From positions 62,001 to 126,000 of the forward strand of contig CP167917.1 of the NCBI GenBank assembly GCA_041504365.1: DNA of 64,000 nucleotides, written 5' to 3'. Under the pieces are notes generated by a model. The model did not search any database. It had not been told where the DNA came from and saw only the letters and a program-made list of their open reading frames with translations. Positions 17,709-27,818 of the stretch are shown piece by piece; positions within the stretch are counted from its first letter, which is position 1; each line of letters starts with the position of its first letter. Made by a program: the position numbers and the translations under genes. Source of the stretch: Dryocola sp. LX212 (lineage in GTDB: Bacteria > Pseudomonadota > Gammaproteobacteria > Enterobacterales > Enterobacteriaceae).

Positions 17709-18465
17709 AACCACCTTTATTGCATTCGCTGTGACGCTGCTTTCCGGGTGTGATAACCGTCCTGACAAGACACTTTCTCCTCCGAAGGGTGCAAAGTGGG
17801 TGGACGTCACTTTCCGTGTCCCTGAGGGTATTAGACTGCAGCCTGCCGAGCTGTTGTACCGTTCGGCGCAGTGCAAATCTGTCCGCTATAACTCAAGCAA
17901 TGAACCGCATGATATACCGGGGTATAACGATACTGAGCGGCCATTTGGCGTGCCAGATGGCGACAATATCCGGCGTTTACGGGTTGCAGTAGATGGCGGC
18001 GGCCCGTGCCAGTGGCAGCTGAACTCGCTGATGGTGAGCTTCAGAGTTGCGGACGATATTCCTCTGGTGAAGGGAAAAGAGGTTATCGATACCAGTTATA
18101 TATTCGATTTCGGGGATTACGGCCTCAGTGACGGTTACGGAACTGGGCAGGCTAAAGCATTCAGCGGGGAGAGACTGGAACTTAAGACAGACTTTTTCCC
18201 TATGACATATATTAGTCACATGCTTAACAAGACTACGCTGAAACTTTTTGGTGGGGATACGGACTCCGAAAAGTGGAGTCGACGTTATCAACTCAAAAAT
18301 ACGGAATTTATAACAATAGCTCCAATGTTTCATGCCCAAAAAAGCGTGTCAATTGAGGCTGATAAAAAACGAGGGTACGGGATGGTTATTATATATCCAG
18401 GAGGAGATGAAGAGCATGTCCGGAAGGTTAATCCCGATTATCAAAGATTATTGTTTTTGAAATAA
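17692..18465 (+). CDS. Lipoprotein, probable immunity protein for the lipase effector
   Basis: 257-residue protein with an N-terminal hydrophobic helix ending in the lipobox LLSGC (Cys about residue 20), so it should be anchored in the cell envelope facing the periplasm. The mature part has no family I can name; it contains VDVTFRVPEGIRLQPAELLY and a C-terminal YGMVIIYPGGDEEHVRKV. The start is TTG 17692 with GGAGGAAG at 17681-17688, and it overlaps the end of the lipase frame by 17 bp, so it is translationally coupled. Effector phospholipases of T6SS are usually followed by such periplasmic immunity lipoproteins. AT content rises towards the 3' end. Confidence 0.7.
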   Translation: MNSLSKTTFIAFAVTLLSGCDNRPDKTLSPPKGAKWVDVTFRVPEGIRLQPAELLYRSAQCKSVRYNSSNEPHDIPGYNDTERPFGVPDGDNIRRLRVAVDGGGPCQWQLNSLMVSFRVADDIPLVKGKEVIDTSYIFDFGDYGLSDGYGTGQAKAFSGERLELKTDFFPMTYISHMLNKTTLKLFGGDTDSEKWSRRYQLKNTEFITIAPMFHAQKSVSIEADKKRGYGMVIIYPGGDEEHVRKVNPDYQRLLFLK

Positions 18466-18534
18466 TCAGCGAAAGCATCTTCTTGAGATCCTATTGTTGG
18501 CGCGTAGTCTTTTGTAATCGCATTACCAAAATCC
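18466..18534. other. Spacer inside the right end of the element, with ColE1/Tn3-like words
   Basis: Between the immunity gene and the right repeat lies ATCTTCTTGAGATCCT at 18479-18494, identical to a 16-base stretch I remember from the ColE1-type replication region, then GCGCGTAGTC. Next to the repeat, TACCAAAATCCC (18524-18535) matches DNA just inside the Tn3 right end. It is too short to be an origin; it looks like decayed plasmid or transposon sequence. Confidence 0.5.
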
Positions 18535-18572
18535 CTTAACATGAGTTTTCATTTTACTAAGCATCAGACCCC
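18535..18572 (-). repeat. Right Tn3-type 38-bp terminal inverted repeat
   Basis: Reads CTTAACATGAGTTTTCATTT then TACTAAGCATCAGACCCC. Compared with the Tn3 right end remembered as CTTAACGTGAGTTTTCGTTC then CACTGAGCGTCAGACCCC, 32 of 38 bases agree. The outer CCCC end is intact and faces right, opposite to the left end, as required for a transposon. Confidence 0.85.
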
Positions 18573-18577
18573 TTTTA
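18573..18577. repeat. Target-site duplication, right copy (TTTTA)
   Basis: TTTTA directly after the CCCC end of the right repeat, identical to the left flank at 15275-15279. Confidence 0.75.
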
Positions 18578-18595
18578 TTGAGGCTGGAGCGAAGA

Positions 18596-18632
18596 AAATA
18601 AAACACCCTGTCAGCGTACCGCTCACAGGGTG
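18596..18632 (-). terminator. glyQS terminator
   Basis: On the minus strand the stem CACCCTGT/ACAGGGTG (18604-18611 and 18625-18632) is followed by TTTTATTTTC. It lies about 55 bp after the glyS stop. Confidence 0.85.
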
Positions 18633-18685
18633 GGGTGACCATCTCATTAACCCGGTACTGGACCGGTTTTTTTTCTAAGGCTTGC

Positions 18686-20755
18686 TTATTGCAGCAGGGA
18701 AATATCGGCTACCTGCAGGAACAGCTCACGCAGTTTGGAAAGCAGCGTCAGGCGGTTGATACGCAGGTCTTTATCTTCTGCATTAACCATGACCTTGTCG
18801 AAGAACTCATCTACCGGCTCGCGCAGATTAGCTAACTCTTCCAGGGCTTCCTGGTAACGGCCTTCCGTGAAGAACGGCTGCAGCTTATCGCGCAGTACGA
18901 CCAGATTGGTTGCCAGGCGGATCTCTTCGGCTTCTTTCAGCACGGAGGCGTGAACCGTGTCGTTAAGCTGCTCGTCAGACTTCGCGAGAATATTGGATAC
19001 ACGCTTGTTGGCGGCTGCCAGGGCCGCAGCCGCTTCCAGGGTACGGAAGTGGGAGACGGCCTTCATGCGGGCATCGAAATCTGCTGGCTTGGTTGGACGA
19101 CGGGCCAGCACGGCCTGGATGGTGTCTACGCTGTGGCCTTCTTCCTGATACCAGGCGCGGAAACGGCCCAGCATAAAGTCGATAACCTCATCCACCACCT
19201 TCTCGTTGGTCAGTTTGCTGCCGTACAGGCGCACGGCCTCTTCGGTGAGGGTCTGCAGATCCAGCGGCAGGTTCTTCTCAACGATGATACGCAGCACCCC
19301 GAGGGCGGCACGACGCAGAGCAAACGGGTCTTTGTCGCCTTTCGGGTGCTGGCCGATGCCGAAGATACCCGCCAGGGTATCCATCTTATCGGCGATAGCC
19401 ACGGCGCAGGCAACCAGGTTTGACGGCAGCTCGTCACCCGCGAAACGCGGCTGATACTGTTCGTTCAGCGCAACGGCTACGTCTTCGGCTTCGCCGTCGT
19501 GGCGCGCATAGTGCATGCCCATCACGCCCTGGGTGTCGGTGAACTCGAAGACCATGTTGGTCATCAGGTCGCACTTGGACAGCAGGCCCGCGCGGGTTGC
19601 GTGGTTAACGTCTGCGCCAATCTGTCCGGCAATCCAGCCAGAAAGGGCTTCGATGCGGTTGGTCTTGTCGCGCAGCGTACCGAGTTCTTTCTGGAACAGA
19701 ACGGTTTCCAGACGTGGCAGATTGTCTTCCAGACGCTTTTTACGGTCGGAGTTAAAGAAGAATTCCGCATCCGCCAGACGTGGTCGCACAACCTTCTCGT
19801 TACCAGAGATAATTTGCACCGGGTCTTTCGACTCGATGTTGGCCACGAAGATGAAGTTTGGCAGCAGCTTGCCGTCGTTGGCGTATACCGGGAAGTACTT
19901 CTGGTCACCCTTCATGGTGTGAACCAGCGCTTCCGCAGGCACGGCGAGGAATTTCTCTTCGAATTTTGCCGTCAGTACAACGGGCCACTCGACCAGCGAG
20001 GTCACTTCTTCCAGCAGGCTTTCGCTCAGATCGGCATTGCCGCCGATTTTACGTGCCGCTTCTTCAGCGCCTTGTTTAATGACCGCTTTACGCTGTTCGT
20101 AGTCGGCGATGACTTTGCCGCGCTCCAGCAGGATCTGCGGATACTGGTCAGCGTTATCGATGGTGAATTCAGGCTCGCCCATAAAGCGGTGGCCGCGAAT
20201 TACGCGATCGGATGCGATGCCGAGGATGGTGGTTGGGATAACTTCTTCGCCCAGCAGCAGGGTCACGGTGTGAACAGGACGCACGAACTGGGTGTTTTTA
20301 TCACCCCAGCGCATCAGTTTTGGAATGGGCAGCTTGCTCAGCGCGGTGGTAATCATTGTCGGCAGCAGCGCCTGAGCGCTTTCACCTTTGACGTGCGCGC
20401 GGTACATCAGCCATTCGCCTTTGTCCGTTGCCAGACGCTCGGCCTGATCGACGGTGATGCCGCAGCCGCGAGCCCAGCCTTCAGCGGCCTTGCTCGGCTT
20501 GCCTTCGGCATCAAACGCAGCGGAAATGGCCGGGCCACGCTTTTCAACTTCGCGATCCGGCTGGGAAGCAGCCAGGTTAGCGATTTTCAGCGCCAGGCGA
20601 CGCGGAGCCGCAAACCATTTCACTTCGCCGTGGGCGATGTTAGCCGCATCCAGCTCCGCCGTTACGTTCGCAGCAAAGGATTCCGCCAGGCTGCGCAAGG
20701 CTTTTGGTGGCAGCTCTTCAGTGCCGATCTCCACCAGAAAAGTTTTTTCAGACAT
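18686..20755 (-). CDS. glyS: Glycyl-tRNA synthetase beta subunit
   Basis: 689 residues, the same length as E. coli GlyS. Forms the alpha2-beta2 enzyme with GlyQ that charges tRNA-Gly. The N-terminus [20 protein letters not shown] is diagnostic of the family. The C-terminus (after about residue 580) has the anticodon-binding helical part ending [20 protein letters not shown]. Starts 9 bp after the glyQ stop, forming an operon. Confidence 0.98.
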   Translation of the reverse strand: MSEKTFLVEIGTEELPPKALRSLAESFAANVTAELDAANIAHGEVKWFAAPRRLALKIANLAASQPDREVEKRGPAISAAFDAEGKPSKAAEGWARGCGITVDQAERLATDKGEWLMYRAHVKGESAQALLPTMITTALSKLPIPKLMRWGDKNTQFVRPVHTVTLLLGEEVIPTTILGIASDRVIRGHRFMGEPEFTIDNADQYPQILLERGKVIADYEQRKAVIKQGAEEAARKIGGNADLSESLLEEVTSLVEWPVVLTAKFEEKFLAVPAEALVHTMKGDQKYFPVYANDGKLLPNFIFVANIESKDPVQIISGNEKVVRPRLADAEFFFNSDRKKRLEDNLPRLETVLFQKELGTLRDKTNRIEALSGWIAGQIGADVNHATRAGLLSKCDLMTNMVFEFTDTQGVMGMHYARHDGEAEDVAVALNEQYQPRFAGDELPSNLVACAVAIADKMDTLAGIFGIGQHPKGDKDPFALRRAALGVLRIIVEKNLPLDLQTLTEEAVRLYGSKLTNEKVVDEVIDFMLGRFRAWYQEEGHSVDTIQAVLARRPTKPADFDARMKAVSHFRTLEAAAALAAANKRVSNILAKSDEQLNDTVHASVLKEAEEIRLATNLVVLRDKLQPFFTEGRYQEALEELANLREPVDEFFDKVMVNAEDKDLRINRLTLLSKLRELFLQVADISLLQ

Positions 20756-20764
20756 GGCAGCCTC

Positions 20765-21691
20765 TTATTCGTTTTCTAAATTTAGCTTCTTATTGCACAT
20801 CGGGAAGCCAAGCGCTTCACGGGAAGCGTAGTAGGCTTCGGCCACGGCTTTGGTCAGCGTACGAATACGCAGAATGTAGCGCTGACGCTCGGTTACCGAG
20901 ATGGCTTTACGCGCATCCAGCAGGTTAAAGCTGTGAGCGGCTTTCAGAATGCGTTCGTAAGCAGGCAGCGGCAGCGGGTTTTCCAGCGCCAGCAGGTGCT
21001 GGGCTTCTTTCTCATACTGCTCGAAGCAGGAGAACAGGAAATCCACGTCGGCGTGTTCGAAGTTATAGGTTGATTGCTCAACTTCGTTCTGGTGGAACAC
21101 GTCGCCGTATGTGGTTTTACCCAGCGGGCCGTCGCTCCACACCAGATCGTACACGCTGTCTACGCCCTGAATGTACATCGCCAGACGCTCTAAGCCGTAG
21201 GTGATTTCACCGGTCACCGGCTTACACTCCAGGCCGCCAACCTGCTGGAAGTAGGTGAACTGCGTCACTTCCATGCCGTTGAGCCACACTTCCCAGCCCA
21301 GACCCCAGGCACCCAGCGTCGGGTTTTCCCAGTTGTCTTCAACAAAGCGAATATCATGGATGGTTGGGTCCATACCCAGCTCTTTAAGAGAACCGAGGTA
21401 CAGCTCCTGAATATTGTCCGGAGACGGCTTAATCACCACCTGGAACTGATAATAGTGCTGTAAGCGGTTCGGGTTCTCACCGTAGCGGCCGTCGGTTGGA
21501 CGACGTGATGGCTGCACATAAGCAGTCGCCATCGGCTCCGGACCTAAAGCCCGCAGGCAGGTCATTGGGTGAGAGGTGCCGGCGCCGACTTCCATGTCCA
21601 AAGGTTGAACAATGGTGCAGCCCTGGCGGGCCCAGTAATCCTGTAAGGTCAGGATCAGGCCTTGAAAGGTCTTGGTATCAAACTTTTGCAT
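20765..21691 (-). CDS. glyQ: Glycyl-tRNA synthetase alpha subunit
   Basis: 308-residue catalytic subunit of glycyl-tRNA synthetase, nearly identical to E. coli GlyQ (303 residues) except for a slightly different end ([10 protein letters not shown]). Class II motifs lie in the stretch [20 protein letters not shown] (about residue 57) and in [12 protein letters not shown]. It makes glycyl-adenylate; GlyS binds the tRNA. Monocistronic leader 21692-21809 should carry the promoter. Confidence 0.98.
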   Translation of the reverse strand: MQKFDTKTFQGLILTLQDYWARQGCTIVQPLDMEVGAGTSHPMTCLRALGPEPMATAYVQPSRRPTDGRYGENPNRLQHYYQFQVVIKPSPDNIQELYLGSLKELGMDPTIHDIRFVEDNWENPTLGAWGLGWEVWLNGMEVTQFTYFQQVGGLECKPVTGEITYGLERLAMYIQGVDSVYDLVWSDGPLGKTTYGDVFHQNEVEQSTYNFEHADVDFLFSCFEQYEKEAQHLLALENPLPLPAYERILKAAHSFNLLDARKAISVTERQRYILRIRTLTKAVAEAYYASREALGFPMCNKKLNLENE

Positions 21692-21809
21692 GTTGATTTC
21701 GCACGCGTTCGAGTGGGTTTAAAGTGAAGCGGCCAGTATACCCGTTGACCGCAAGATATACAGCCTGAATACGCGCGCAAATCGGGGCTGTTTGCCAACG
21801 GTTGCGGCT

Positions 21810-22124
21810 TTACGCCGTCGAAAGGTGTAAGAATTGACCACTTTGGTCAAAGGAGCAGGTGAAACCTTCCTGACGGACGGTACTGCCTTTTATCTCATAA
21901 CTTCCCTGATACTGCCTGATATTCCGCAGGCTGATCCGCTGCTCGCGGGTGTTATAGCGGTACGCTGCTTCCTGCCTGCAGGTTTCCACCATCGCGCTGC
22001 TTTGCGCAACGGGCTGATGGGCTTTCTGAGCATATTGATGGCTTTCTTTCGTGCTACAGGCGCTGAGCAGCAGCACCATGAGAGCAGCTGCACGGCAGCT
22101 ATTTTTATTTTCAGGCATTATCAT
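21810..22124 (-). CDS. ysaB: YsaB-like lipoprotein
   Basis: 104-residue small lipoprotein: hydrophobic start with lipobox LLLSACST (Cys about residue 23), then a conserved [16 protein letters not shown] and [15 protein letters not shown], as in E. coli YsaB. Two Cys in the mature part could form a disulfide. The function is unknown. Start at the first Met or at Met3 (MPENKNSC); both are possible. Position next to glyQ and divergent to wecH is as in E. coli. Confidence 0.82.
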   Translation of the reverse strand: MIMPENKNSCRAAALMVLLLSACSTKESHQYAQKAHQPVAQSSAMVETCRQEAAYRYNTREQRISLRNIRQYQGSYEIKGSTVRQEGFTCSFDQSGQFLHLSTA

Positions 22125-22261
22125 TCACTATCAGTACGTTAAAATTATTGTTGTTATTGACTATTTATTGCCAGCTTGCATTCTGCAAACCTGGCCAGCA
22201 GTTGGCAAGGCAGCGAGACAAAACTCAGAAAAAACCATTTAATGATGGTACAGAGGAACGA

Positions 22262-23257
22262 ATGCAGCAAAAAATTAACTGGATTGATAATCTTCGCGGC
22301 ATCGCCTGCATGATGGTGGTGATGATTCATACCACGACCTGGTACATCACTAATGCGAACGTGGTCACTCCATTTAGTTGGGATTTATCGAACGTGCTGA
22401 ACTCCGCCTCGCGCGTCAGCGTGCCGCTGTTCTTTATGATTTCCGGCTACCTGTTTTTCGGTGAGCGCAGCGCGCAGCGGCGACACTTTGTGCGTATTGG
22501 CCTGTGCCTGCTGTTTTACAGCGTGATTGCGCTCATCTACATAAAGCTCTTCACGCCGATCAGCGTCGGGCTTTCGCTACGCTACCTGTTCCAGAAACCG
22601 GTCTTCTACCACCTGTGGTTCTTCTTCGCGATAATCGTTATTTACCTGCTTTCACCGCTAATCCAGGTGAAAAAGACCAGCGCGATGGTGGTGCTGGGGC
22701 TGATGGTTTTATTGGGCGTTATCGCCAACCCGAACACGGTGCCGCAGACGCTTGGCAACGTGAAATGGCTGCCCATTAATCTCTATATTCGCGGCGATAC
22801 GTTTTATTACGTGCTCTACGGCCTGCTGGGGCGGGCGGTCGGCATGCTCGACACACAGAAGAGTTGGATTAGCGGGCTGGCAGCGGGATTATTCGCGCTG
22901 TGCGTGGTGTCCATTTCACTGGGGACACATAAGCAGCTGGAAATAAACGGCAATTTCGCCGACACCTTCTACGTCTACTGCGGCCCGCTGGTGTTTATCG
23001 CGGCGGTCAGCCTGTTCGTGGTGGTTAAAAACTGTCTCAATGCCGGAGCCGTGCCCGGACTCGCGCTGATATCACGCTATTCGCTGGGGATATACGGCTT
23101 CCACGCGCTGATCATCCACTTCCTGCGCACCCACGGCTACCAGGTTACGGCCTGGCCGGTGCTGGATATTCTGTGGATCTTCGGGGCCACGCTCGCGGGC
23201 AGCCTGCTGCTGTCTATGGGCTTACAGCGTATCGACACGAGAAGGCTGGTGAGCTAA
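22262..23257 (+). CDS. wecH: O-acetyltransferase WecH (enterobacterial common antigen)
   Basis: 331 residues, the E. coli length, when started at ATG 22262 ([20 protein letters not shown]), which has GAGGAACG upstream; the longer frame from 22148 reads through unlikely leader sequence. Integral membrane acyltransferase family 3 with about ten TM segments and the conserved N-terminal motifs WIDNLRGIA and [14 protein letters not shown]. Acetylates GlcNAc of enterobacterial common antigen. Its stop overlaps the end of the convergent regulator gene by four bases. Confidence 0.93.
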   Translation: MQQKINWIDNLRGIACMMVVMIHTTTWYITNANVVTPFSWDLSNVLNSASRVSVPLFFMISGYLFFGERSAQRRHFVRIGLCLLFYSVIALIYIKLFTPISVGLSLRYLFQKPVFYHLWFFFAIIVIYLLSPLIQVKKTSAMVVLGLMVLLGVIANPNTVPQTLGNVKWLPINLYIRGDTFYYVLYGLLGRAVGMLDTQKSWISGLAAGLFALCVVSISLGTHKQLEINGNFADTFYVYCGPLVFIAAVSLFVVVKNCLNAGAVPGLALISRYSLGIYGFHALIIHFLRTHGYQVTAWPVLDILWIFGATLAGSLLLSMGLQRIDTRRLVS

Positions 23258-24174
23258 ACGATGTTGCGCGCGCGGGCACGGTGCAGCTGGCGGGGGGAAG
23301 AAAACCCTGCCGCCACCGCCGCCTGCTCCAGACGCTGTCCCTGTAACAAACGCTGTTCGGCAACCGCCAGCCGCAGCTGTTCCAGATAGTCCCGCACCGA
23401 TATTCCCAGATGCTGCTGGAAAAGCCGCGATAAATGTCGCGAACTGACGTGAACCCGCCCGGCAATCTCCTCCACATCCCAGGCTGTCTCCGGCGAGGCC
23501 GACAGCAAATCCTGAGCGCGATGCACCGCCGGATGAATATGGTTACGGTAGCGCAGCCACGGTGACAGCTGCGGGTCATCGCCTGAACGGCGGAACCAGA
23601 CCACCATCTCGCGGGCGACGTCGAGCGCGGCTTTTGGCCCACAGTAACGGTTAATCAGATGCAGCGACAGGTCGATGCCGGAGGTGATCCCGGCGCTCGT
23701 CCAGATGCCCCTGTCCTCAATGAAAATCCGGTTGTCCTTAATCTGAGCGGCAGGCGCTGCAGCGCGCAGTCTTGCCAGCACGTCATGATGGGTGGTGCAC
23801 TGTATGCCGGTGAGCAGCCCGGCCCTGGCGGCGAGCAGCGACCCGGAGCAGACGCACATCAGGTTGATCTGCTGGCTGTGGATCTGCGGCTGCAGGCGGG
23901 TGAGCCAGCGGCGCACCGTTTCCGCCTGTGGAGTATCGAAGAAATGATTCGAATCGCTGACGCCCGGTAACACCAGCAGGCTGCCGGGGGGCAGGCTCTC
24001 CGGCAGCGGTTCAATGCCGCCGAAGTTAAGGCCGATAGAGGTGGCGACCTGCGGGTCCGGGCCAATGAAGCGCAGGTGAAACGCATCCCCCGCCAGCACC
24101 AGCGTCTCTGCCGGGCCGGTCAGATCCAGCGATAAAACACCGGGCAGCACCACGAACCAGACCCCAACACTCAC
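23254..24174 (-). CDS. GlxA/FtrA-type transcriptional regulator (DJ-1/PfpI domain + AraC HTH)
   Basis: 306 residues from the GTG at 24174. That start overlaps the stop of the isochorismatase gene (GTGA), so the two are translationally coupled. The N-terminal DJ-1/PfpI-like domain shows [24 protein letters not shown] and the nucleophile-elbow region [16 protein letters not shown]; then comes a C-terminal AraC-type HTH pair (about residues 220-305, [16 protein letters not shown]). Such proteins often control the gene they are linked to. An upstream frame (to 24372) exists but would be read entirely within the previous gene. The ligand is unknown. Confidence 0.85.
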   Translation of the reverse strand: MSVGVWFVVLPGVLSLDLTGPAETLVLAGDAFHLRFIGPDPQVATSIGLNFGGIEPLPESLPPGSLLVLPGVSDSNHFFDTPQAETVRRWLTRLQPQIHSQQINLMCVCSGSLLAARAGLLTGIQCTTHHDVLARLRAAAPAAQIKDNRIFIEDRGIWTSAGITSGIDLSLHLINRYCGPKAALDVAREMVVWFRRSGDDPQLSPWLRYRNHIHPAVHRAQDLLSASPETAWDVEEIAGRVHVSSRHLSRLFQQHLGISVRDYLEQLRLAVAEQRLLQGQRLEQAAVAAGFSSPRQLHRARARNIV

Positions 24175-24713
24175 GATAAAGACTCCAGGCACTCGGCAAC
24201 AGTTTGAACTTCGGCAAAGCGCCCCGCCAGCACCGTTTCGGTGCGGTGGCGCAGGGTCGCGGCATCCAGCGTAACCCCTTTCCAGCGCATCGGAAAGGTG
24301 AGCATCGCCTCGCTGACAAAAGAAACCCGATAGCCAAGATCTGACGCAACACGGGTGGTGGTTTCGCAGCACTGCTCGGTGCGAATGCCGCAGATGATCA
24401 GGTGATTGATATCCCTTGTGCGCAGCCAGAGGTCCAGGCCGGTATCGGTGAAGGCGTTATGCACGTGCTTGTGGAAAGTCACGTCTGCCGAATGGCGTAA
24501 AAAGGGCATTGCCTGAACGTGGCCAGAAGTCAGTGAGAAAGGCCCCTGGTCATCAACGTGAAAGATATCCACCACCGGCACGCCCAGGTCCTGGCAGCCC
24601 GCAATCAGCTGGGTTATCGCCTGCTGAAAGTCGGGAACGTCCTCTTCATGCCAGTAGTCGCGATGAAAAAAGGACTGCTGGGTATCAATGTTGATCAAAG
24701 CGGAACGGGACAT
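24171..24713 (-). CDS. Isochorismatase-family cysteine hydrolase
   Basis: 180 residues from ATG 24713 (MSRSALINIDTQQSFF), with GAGGAGTCC just upstream; the open frame extends to 24884 but without family similarity. The catalytic triad of the superfamily is visible: Asp in LINIDTQQ, Lys in VTFHKHVH and Cys in ICGIRTEQCCETTTR. Relatives hydrolyse amides (nicotinamide, biuret, N-carbamoyl compounds); the substrate here is unknown. Forms a two-gene unit with the GlxA-type regulator and occupies the place of yiaA/yiaB in E. coli. Confidence 0.85.
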   Translation of the reverse strand: MSRSALINIDTQQSFFHRDYWHEEDVPDFQQAITQLIAGCQDLGVPVVDIFHVDDQGPFSLTSGHVQAMPFLRHSADVTFHKHVHNAFTDTGLDLWLRTRDINHLIICGIRTEQCCETTTRVASDLGYRVSFVSEAMLTFPMRWKGVTLDAATLRHRTETVLAGRFAEVQTVAECLESLS

Positions 24714-24828
24714 TTTCGGACTCCTCATCGGTAGGTATAACGCCATTGTGGCAAGGGAGGTGGCTGCTGCTAATACCAAAAACGGACAGGATAAGGGTGG
24801 TTTGGGACGTGTATTTGTCGGATTCATG

Positions 24829-24889
24829 TCGGATAACGCTGCGCTTATCCGAGTTACAAACGGGTGGATAAGCGCAAGCGCCATCCACC
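24829..24889. repeat. REP pair between the isochorismatase gene and xylB
   Basis: TCGGATAACGCTGCGCTTATCCGA at 24829-24852 and GGTGGATAAGCG...CGCCATCCACC at 24863-24889 are two palindromic units of the REP type used all over this window. They lie downstream of xylB and may stabilise its mRNA end. Confidence 0.75.
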
Positions 24890-24902
24890 GCTAAAAAATA
24901 AC

Positions 24903-26357
24903 TCAGGACATCAGCGGCAGAAGTTGCTGATAAATCTGGTTAAACACCTGGCGACGCCCGGCATATTTCTGGTGACGCGCCATATCCGGCTGATGCTGCT
25001 GCTCAAGGGGAAGCTGAGGCAGCAACGATTGCAGAGGCTGCCCCGGTGACATCGCTATTTGTGCCAGCCGCGCCGCGCCAAGCGCCGGGCCGACGTCGCC
25101 GCCGGTGCGGTAATCCAGCGTTTGCCCGCTGATATCCGCCAGCATTTGCCGCCAGTAAGGGCTGCGTGCGCCGCCGCCGATAAGCGTTACGCTTTTGGGC
25201 GTAATTCCGCAGGAGTGCACCACGTCCATACCGTCTGCCAGCGCGTAGCCCACGCCCTCAAGCACTGCGCGGGCCAACTCCGCCGGGCCGTGCTGATGGC
25301 TCAGGCCAAAGAACACGCCCTTCGCCTGCGGGTTATTGTGCGGGGTGCGTTCCCCGGAGAGGTAAGGCAGGAACCACACCACGCCAGCATCTTCACTGGC
25401 CTGTTCCGCCGCTGCAAGCAAAGCGGGTACGCTGCCCAGTCCGGTTAATCTGGCAGCCCAGTCCAGGCAGGAGGCCGCACTGAGCATGACCGACATTAAG
25501 TGCCAGCGGTTTGGCAAGGCGTGGCAGAAACTGTGGACCGCGCTTTCCGGTTTGCTGCGGAAGCCGTCACTGACCGCAAAGTAAACGCCAGAAGTCCCCA
25601 GCGACAGCATGGCCTGGCCCGCATCGACCATGCCCACGCCGACAGCACCCGCCGCATTATCGCCGCCGCCCGCCACTACCGGTACGGCCGGCATCTTCCA
25701 GGCCCTGGCAACGTCTGCTTTTAATACGCCGGCGATTTCGCTGCCTTCGAAAAGCTGTGGCATATGCTGGCGGCTCAGGCGGCAGGCATCGAGCATCGTG
25801 TCACTCCAGTCACGCTTTGCCACGTCCAGCCACATTGTGCCCGCCGCGTCGGACAGGTCGCTTGCGAACTCGCCCGTCATACGCAGGCGCAGATAATCCT
25901 TCGGCAGCAGGACCTTACTAATTTGCGAGAAAATCTCCGGCTCGTGACGTTCCACCCACAGCAGTTTTGGCGCGGTGAAGCCAGGCATCATCAGGTTGCC
26001 GGTAATCTCGCGGGAGCCTTCGACGTTGGCTTCAAGCAGCGCGCACTCTTCGCCGCTGCGGCCGTCGTTCCATAAAATTGCGGGGCGTAACACCTGCTGT
26101 TTGCTGTCCAGCAGCGTGGCGCCGTGCATCTGTCCGGCAAGGCCCATGGCTTTTACGCCCTGCAAAGGATGCTGTTCGCCGAGCGCTTTCATTGCCCGAT
26201 CAGTTGCCTGCCACCAGGACTCAGGATCCTGTTCGGACCACAGAGGATGCGGCCGTGAGACGCTCAAAGGCTCCGTGCGGGATGCCAGCACTTCGCCGTG
26301 CTCGCTGAGCAGAATCGCTTTTACGCCCGAGGTACCAAGGTCGATTCCAATGTACAT
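24903..26357 (-). CDS. xylB: Xylulokinase
   Basis: Phosphorylates D-xylulose to xylulose 5-phosphate, feeding the pentose phosphate pathway. 484 residues as in E. coli. FGGY kinase: N-terminal GIDLGTSGVK, the catalytic Asp region VAGGGDNAAGAVGVG (about residue 233) and the C-terminal LIGGGARSPYWRQ. Second gene of the xylAB operon, 138 bp after xylA, with a REP unit in the gap. Confidence 0.97.
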   Translation of the reverse strand: MYIGIDLGTSGVKAILLSEHGEVLASRTEPLSVSRPHPLWSEQDPESWWQATDRAMKALGEQHPLQGVKAMGLAGQMHGATLLDSKQQVLRPAILWNDGRSGEECALLEANVEGSREITGNLMMPGFTAPKLLWVERHEPEIFSQISKVLLPKDYLRLRMTGEFASDLSDAAGTMWLDVAKRDWSDTMLDACRLSRQHMPQLFEGSEIAGVLKADVARAWKMPAVPVVAGGGDNAAGAVGVGMVDAGQAMLSLGTSGVYFAVSDGFRSKPESAVHSFCHALPNRWHLMSVMLSAASCLDWAARLTGLGSVPALLAAAEQASEDAGVVWFLPYLSGERTPHNNPQAKGVFFGLSHQHGPAELARAVLEGVGYALADGMDVVHSCGITPKSVTLIGGGARSPYWRQMLADISGQTLDYRTGGDVGPALGAARLAQIAMSPGQPLQSLLPQLPLEQQHQPDMARHQKYAGRRQVFNQIYQQLLPLMS

Positions 26358-26431
26358 AGTGGCAGTTCCTTATAACCGTTTATTGCAAAGGCCGACGGCG
26401 AATTTGCAGGGGGAATAAGTGGAAGCGTCAT

Positions 26432-26464
26432 CCATCACTTTTGCATGAATGGATGACGCAGGGT
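26432..26464. repeat. REP-type unit in the xylA-xylB gap
   Basis: AAGCGTCATCCATCACT followed by TGAATGGATGACGCAGG forms an inverted pair between xylA and xylB. It may set the different expression of the two genes by mRNA processing; that is inference. Confidence 0.6.
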
Positions 26465-26495
26465 GTTTCCGCCCTGTAAAAACAGCGGTCAGAAA

Positions 26496-27818
26496 TTACT
26501 TATCGAACAGATAGTGGTTAACCAGGTTTTCCAGCAGCTCCTGATGACCGCTCTGGTGCTGTGGCGCCAGGTTGTGCTGTTCAGCGTACTGCGCAATCTG
26601 CGCCAGCGACATCTGGCCCTTCAGAATTTGCTGGCCCAGTTCACCATTCCATCCCGCGTAGCGTTTCGCTACACGCTTATCCAGCTCGCCGTCTTCAATC
26701 ATGCGGGCCGCGATTTTCAGGGACAGGGCCATCACGTCCATGGCACCGATATGACCGTAGAACAGATCGTATTTGTCGGTGCTCTGACGACGAACCTTGG
26801 CGTCGAAGTTCAGCCCGCCGGTCGCAAAGCCGCCCGCTTTGAGGATTTCGTACATCACCAAAGCATTTTCTTCCACGCTGTTCGGGAACTGGTCGGTATC
26901 CCAGCCCAGCTGTGGGTCGCCGCGGTTGGCATCCACGGATCCGAAGATGCCCAGAGCGATGGCACTGGCGATTTCATGGTGGAAAGAGTGGCCCGCAAGC
27001 GTGGCGTGGTTAGCTTCGATGTTTACCTTAATCTCTTTTTCCAGGCCGAACTGCTTCAGGAAGCCGTAGACCGTGGCGACGTCGTAGTCGTACTGGTGCT
27101 TGGTCGGCTCCTGCGGTTTTGGCTCGATGAGCAGCGTGCCGCGGAAGCCAATTTTATGTTTGTGCTCAACCACCATCTGCATGAAGCGGCCGATTTGCTC
27201 ACGCTCCTGGCGCAGGTCGGTGTTCAGCAGGGATTCGTAGCCTTCACGACCGCCCCAGAGCACGTAGTTTTCGCCGCCCAGCTGATGCGTTGCGTTCATG
27301 GCTGCCACAACCTGGGAGGCCGCCCAGGAGAAGACTTCCGGGTCCGGGTTGGTGGCTGCCCCTGCGCCGTAGCGCGGGTTGGTGAAGCAGTTTGCGGTGC
27401 CCCACAGCAGCTTAACGCCTGTCTCCTGCTGCTTTTGCGCCAGCAGTTCAGTCATCTGCGCGAAGTTGTTCAGATACTCTTTTAAAGAAGCCCCTTCCGG
27501 CGAGACGTCGACATCGTGGAAGCAGTAATAGGGCACATTCAGCTTGTGGAAAAATTCGAAGGCGACGTCGGCTTTACGTTTTGCCAGCGCCAGCGCGTCA
27601 CCGGCCTGCTGCCACGGGCGCTCGAACGCGCCAACGCCGAACATGTCTGCCCCGTTCCAGCAGAAGGTGTGCCAGTAGCAGGCGGCGAAGCGCAGATGCT
27701 CTTCCATGCGTTTGCCCAGCACCAGCTCATCAGGGTTGTAGTGGCGGAACGCCAGCGGATTGGTGGATTTAGGGCCTTCAAAGCGAACTTTGTCTAACTG
27801 GTCGAAATAGGCTTGCAT
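26496..27818 (-). CDS. xylA: Xylose isomerase
   Basis: Converts D-xylose to D-xylulose. With ATG 27818 ([18 protein letters not shown]) it has 440 residues, identical in length to E. coli; the frame extends upstream to 27896 without conservation. Hallmarks of class II isomerases are present: the active-site His in [10 protein letters not shown] (about residue 101), the metal-site motif [14 protein letters not shown] (about 230) and [14 protein letters not shown]. First gene of xylAB, divergent from xylFGH. Confidence 0.98.
   Translation of the reverse strand: MQAYFDQLDKVRFEGPKSTNPLAFRHYNPDELVLGKRMEEHLRFAACYWHTFCWNGADMFGVGAFERPWQQAGDALALAKRKADVAFEFFHKLNVPYYCFHDVDVSPEGASLKEYLNNFAQMTELLAQKQQETGVKLLWGTANCFTNPRYGAGAATNPDPEVFSWAASQVVAAMNATHQLGGENYVLWGGREGYESLLNTDLRQEREQIGRFMQMVVEHKHKIGFRGTLLIEPKPQEPTKHQYDYDVATVYGFLKQFGLEKEIKVNIEANHATLAGHSFHHEIASAIALGIFGSVDANRGDPQLGWDTDQFPNSVEENALVMYEILKAGGFATGGLNFDAKVRRQSTDKYDLFYGHIGAMDVMALSLKIAARMIEDGELDKRVAKRYAGWNGELGQQILKGQMSLAQIAQYAEQHNLAPQHQSGHQELLENLVNHYLFDK

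Noticed and set aside
18477-18534. Plasmid replication origin (ColE1-like)
   Set aside because: Only about 16 contiguous bases agree and no RNA I/RNA II structure is present; it is at most a relic.
19499-20779. 426-codon open frame opposite glyS
   Set aside because: It lies wholly antisense to the highly conserved glyS, has no recognisable family and no ribosome site; it is a GC-rich shadow frame.
26463-27485. 340-codon open frame opposite xylA
   Set aside because: Shadow of xylA on the other strand; composition is that of reversed codons.
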